From Eubacterium sp. (GTDB lineage Bacteria > Bacillota_A > Clostridia > Peptostreptococcales > Anaerovoracaceae): a DNA stretch of 8,095 nt. The DNA lies in assembly GCA_017425345.1 (NCBI GenBank), contig JAFOML010000018.1, positions 1-8,095 on the forward strand. Direction: 5' to 3'. Of the stretch, positions 6,340 to 8,095 are shown one piece after another. The notes below the pieces were generated by a model that was not told where the DNA came from, did not search any database, and saw only the letters and a program-made list of their open reading frames with translations. A program made the position numbers and the translations under genes. The stretch's first letter is position 1; each line of letters opens with the position of its first letter.

Positions 6340-8095
6340 AACTGACGATCAATGGCCTCCCCGTAGTGGTAGAGGATGGAACTACGATCATGGAAGCAGC
6401 GAAAGCAGCCGGGATCATGATCCCGCATCTCTGCTACCTGAAAGGAATCAATGATATCGGTGCCTGCAGGATCTGCAGCGTAGAAGTGGAAGGGGAGCTT
6501 TCGCTGGTACCTTCCTGTAATACCAAGGTGCGGGAAGGCATGAAGGTAACCACCAATTCTGCCAGAGTGCGTTCTGCATGTCGCACCAACCTGATGCTGA
6601 TCATGAGTCAGCACGAGGGCCGCTGTTCTCTCTGTGACCGCAGCGGTACCTGTCAGCTGCAGAAGCTGACCAACGACTATGACTTCTTTGAAAATCTGTA
6701 TGTAACCGATCTGCCTACGGATAAAGACCGTATGTGGGTGAAAGACTTCCCGCTGATCCGCGACCCGGCCAAGTGCATCAAGTGCATGCGCTGTATCCAG
6801 ATCTGCGATAAGGTCCAGCGGCTCGGCGTCTGGGAACTGATGTCCACCGGCGGACGGACCCGTGTAGATGTGTCGCAGCACAGATCGATCGACGCGGCGC
6901 AGTGCAGTCTTTGTGGACAGTGCATCACCCATTGCCCGGTCGGTGCTCTCCGCGAGCGCAAGGACGCGACAAAGGTCATGGATGCCATCGACGATCCGGA
7001 ACTGGTCACGGTCGTTCAGATCGCGCCGGCGGTACGTACCGCCTGGGGCGAAGCGCTGGGACTCCCGCCGGAAGTGGCGACGGTCAATCAGCTGGCCGGC
7101 GCGCTCAAGCAGATGGGATTCGACTACGTATTCGATACCAGCTTCTCGGCGGACCTGACCATCATGGAAGAGGGGTCGGAGTTCCTGGCCAGACTGGAAA
7201 AAGGCGACATGGAGAAATATCCCATGTTCACCAGCTGCTGTCCGGCCTGGGTACGGTTCGTCAAGAGCCGTTATCCGGAGCTCGTCCCGCAGCTGTCCTC
7301 GGCCAAGAGCCCGCAGCAGATGTTCGGCGCAGTAATCAAGAGTTACTTTGCCGAGAAGATCGGCGTGCCGCCTGAAAAAATCTGCTGTGTCTCCGTGATG
7401 CCTTGTGTCGCCAAGAAAGCCGAGTGCGACATCCCGACCATGGTAGACCAGTACGGCATCAAGTCCGTGGACTACGTGCTCACGACCAGAGAGATCACGC
7501 ACATGCTGCGCCTGAGCGATCTGCGTCCGGAGAACGTGGAAGAGGCGCCGTTCGACCGCATCATGGGTGATTACACCGGCGCAGGTGTCATCTTCGGAAC
7601 CACAGGCGGCGTTATGGAAGCGGCTCTGCGTTCCGCGGCATTTCTGGTCACGGGGAAGAATCCGTCGACGGGGGCATTTGGTTTTGTCCGCGCGGACAAA
7701 GACTACAGCGGCGAAGACCGCCCCTGGCAGGAAGCCACCTATACGCTGGCAGGAAAGAAGATCAAGGTTGCTGTCACCAGCGGACTGCGCAATGCAGATA
7801 AGCTCTGCCAGGCTCTGCTCCGGGGACAGGCGAAATATGACTTCGTAGAGATCATGGCCTGCCCGACCGGATGTTCCGGCGGCGGCGGACAGCCCTTCCA
7901 CATCGATGACGTGGAGCGCGGCGCGACGCGCGGCCAGATCCTCCGGAACATCGACGAGAAGATGCCGATCCGTTTCAGTCATGAGAACGAAGACGTGCAG
8001 AAGCTGTATAAGGATATGCTGGGAGCACCTCTGTCCGAGCTTTCGGAAGAACTGCTCCATACAGATCACCTGGCATGGCATATGCCGGATGAACC
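6333..8095 (+). CDS. hydA: [FeFe]-hydrogenase catalytic subunit, CpI-like (3'-partial)
   Basis: This enzyme reversibly reduces protons to H2 in the cytoplasm at the H-cluster. The 587 visible codons reach the right edge with no stop; CpI of Clostridium pasteurianum has 574 residues, so little is likely missing. The order is: plant-type [2Fe-2S] domain (C34, C45, C48, C62); His-ligated [4Fe-4S] (H94, C98, C101, C107, nearly the CpI numbering); two [4Fe-4S] clusters (C148, C151, C154, C158 and C191, C194, C197, C201); and the H-cluster domain with TSCCPAW (300-306), MPCVAKKAE (356-364) and MACPTGCSGGGGQP (508-521). H-cluster ligands are C303, C358, C510 and C514. The proton path of CpI is complete: C302, E280, E283, R287 and S322. 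The [FeFe] maturases HydE, HydF and HydG are not in the window. Its partner is the flavoprotein just upstream (7-nt overlap), which suggests HydDB group A2, the glutamate-synthase-linked type; only a phylogeny can settle this. Confidence 0.96.
   Translation, partial: MVKLTINGLPVVVEDGTTIMEAAKAAGIMIPHLCYLKGINDIGACRICSVEVEGELSLVPSCNTKVREGMKVTTNSARVRSACRTNLMLIMSQHEGRCSLCDRSGTCQLQKLTNDYDFFENLYVTDLPTDKDRMWVKDFPLIRDPAKCIKCMRCIQICDKVQRLGVWELMSTGGRTRVDVSQHRSIDAAQCSLCGQCITHCPVGALRERKDATKVMDAIDDPELVTVVQIAPAVRTAWGEALGLPPEVATVNQLAGALKQMGFDYVFDTSFSADLTIMEEGSEFLARLEKGDMEKYPMFTSCCPAWVRFVKSRYPELVPQLSSAKSPQQMFGAVIKSYFAEKIGVPPEKICCVSVMPCVAKKAECDIPTMVDQYGIKSVDYVLTTREITHMLRLSDLRPENVEEAPFDRIMGDYTGAGVIFGTTGGVMEAALRSAAFLVTGKNPSTGAFGFVRADKDYSGEDRPWQEATYTLAGKKIKVAVTSGLRNADKLCQALLRGQAKYDFVEIMACPTGCSGGGGQPFHIDDVERGATRGQILRNIDEKMPIRFSHENEDVQKLYKDMLGAPLSELSEELLHTDHLAWHMPDE

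Noticed and set aside
6330..8081. Very long antisense open frame (583 codons) opposite the hydrogenase gene
   Set aside because: It mirrors the codon bias of hydA, gives no recognisable protein (rich in His, Arg and Asp without a motif), and the + strand carries every hydrogenase motif.

Overview
The window reads as a chromosomal segment of a strictly anaerobic, fermentative Bacillota bacterium, most likely a member of the Clostridia. The reasons are the rho / DUF1385 (YqhQ-type) / prmC gene order, strong purine-rich ribosome binding sites, and a multi-cluster [FeFe]-hydrogenase. Coding DNA is fairly GC-rich, while the single large intergenic gap is AT-rich. All genes are on the + strand. No RNA gene, CRISPR array, insertion sequence or other mobile element was seen.

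Left unit (1-4361). The window opens inside rho. The reading frame is open to the left edge, so the true start lies outside; what is visible is a long charged low-complexity extension followed by the complete RNA-binding and ATPase core. After 38 nt comes a four-helix DUF1385 membrane protein, then prmC (release-factor glutamine methyltransferase) overlapping it by ATGA. After another 35 nt comes a 240-residue membrane-anchored protein with a coiled coil and a C-terminal domain resembling the 3D (Asp-Asp-Asp) double-psi beta-barrel fold. A strong intrinsic terminator (4330-4361) closes the unit. The genes rpmE and prfA, which often sit in this neighbourhood, are absent.

Intergenic gap (4269-4503). 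It holds AT-rich hairpins, the terminator, a good sigma-A-type promoter (TTGTTT, 17 nt, TATAAT), a short palindrome at the expected transcription start, and an AAGGAG ribosome binding site.

Right unit (4504-8095). Two genes overlap by 7 nt. The first encodes a chimeric flavoprotein: a NuoF-type [4Fe-4S] module, a GltD/NfnB-type iron-sulfur domain, FAD- and NAD(P)-binding Rossmann folds, and a C-terminal CxxCxxC. The second encodes a CpI-like [FeFe]-hydrogenase with all expected cluster ligands and the full proton-transfer set; it runs off the right edge only a little before its expected end. Together they suggest a pyridine-nucleotide-linked hydrogenase of the glutamate-synthase-linked type (HydDB group A2-like). 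Electrons would pass between NAD(P)H, FAD, the flavoprotein clusters and the hydrogenase H-cluster. This is the most interesting system in the window, though its family is known from genome surveys; its biochemistry is the open part.
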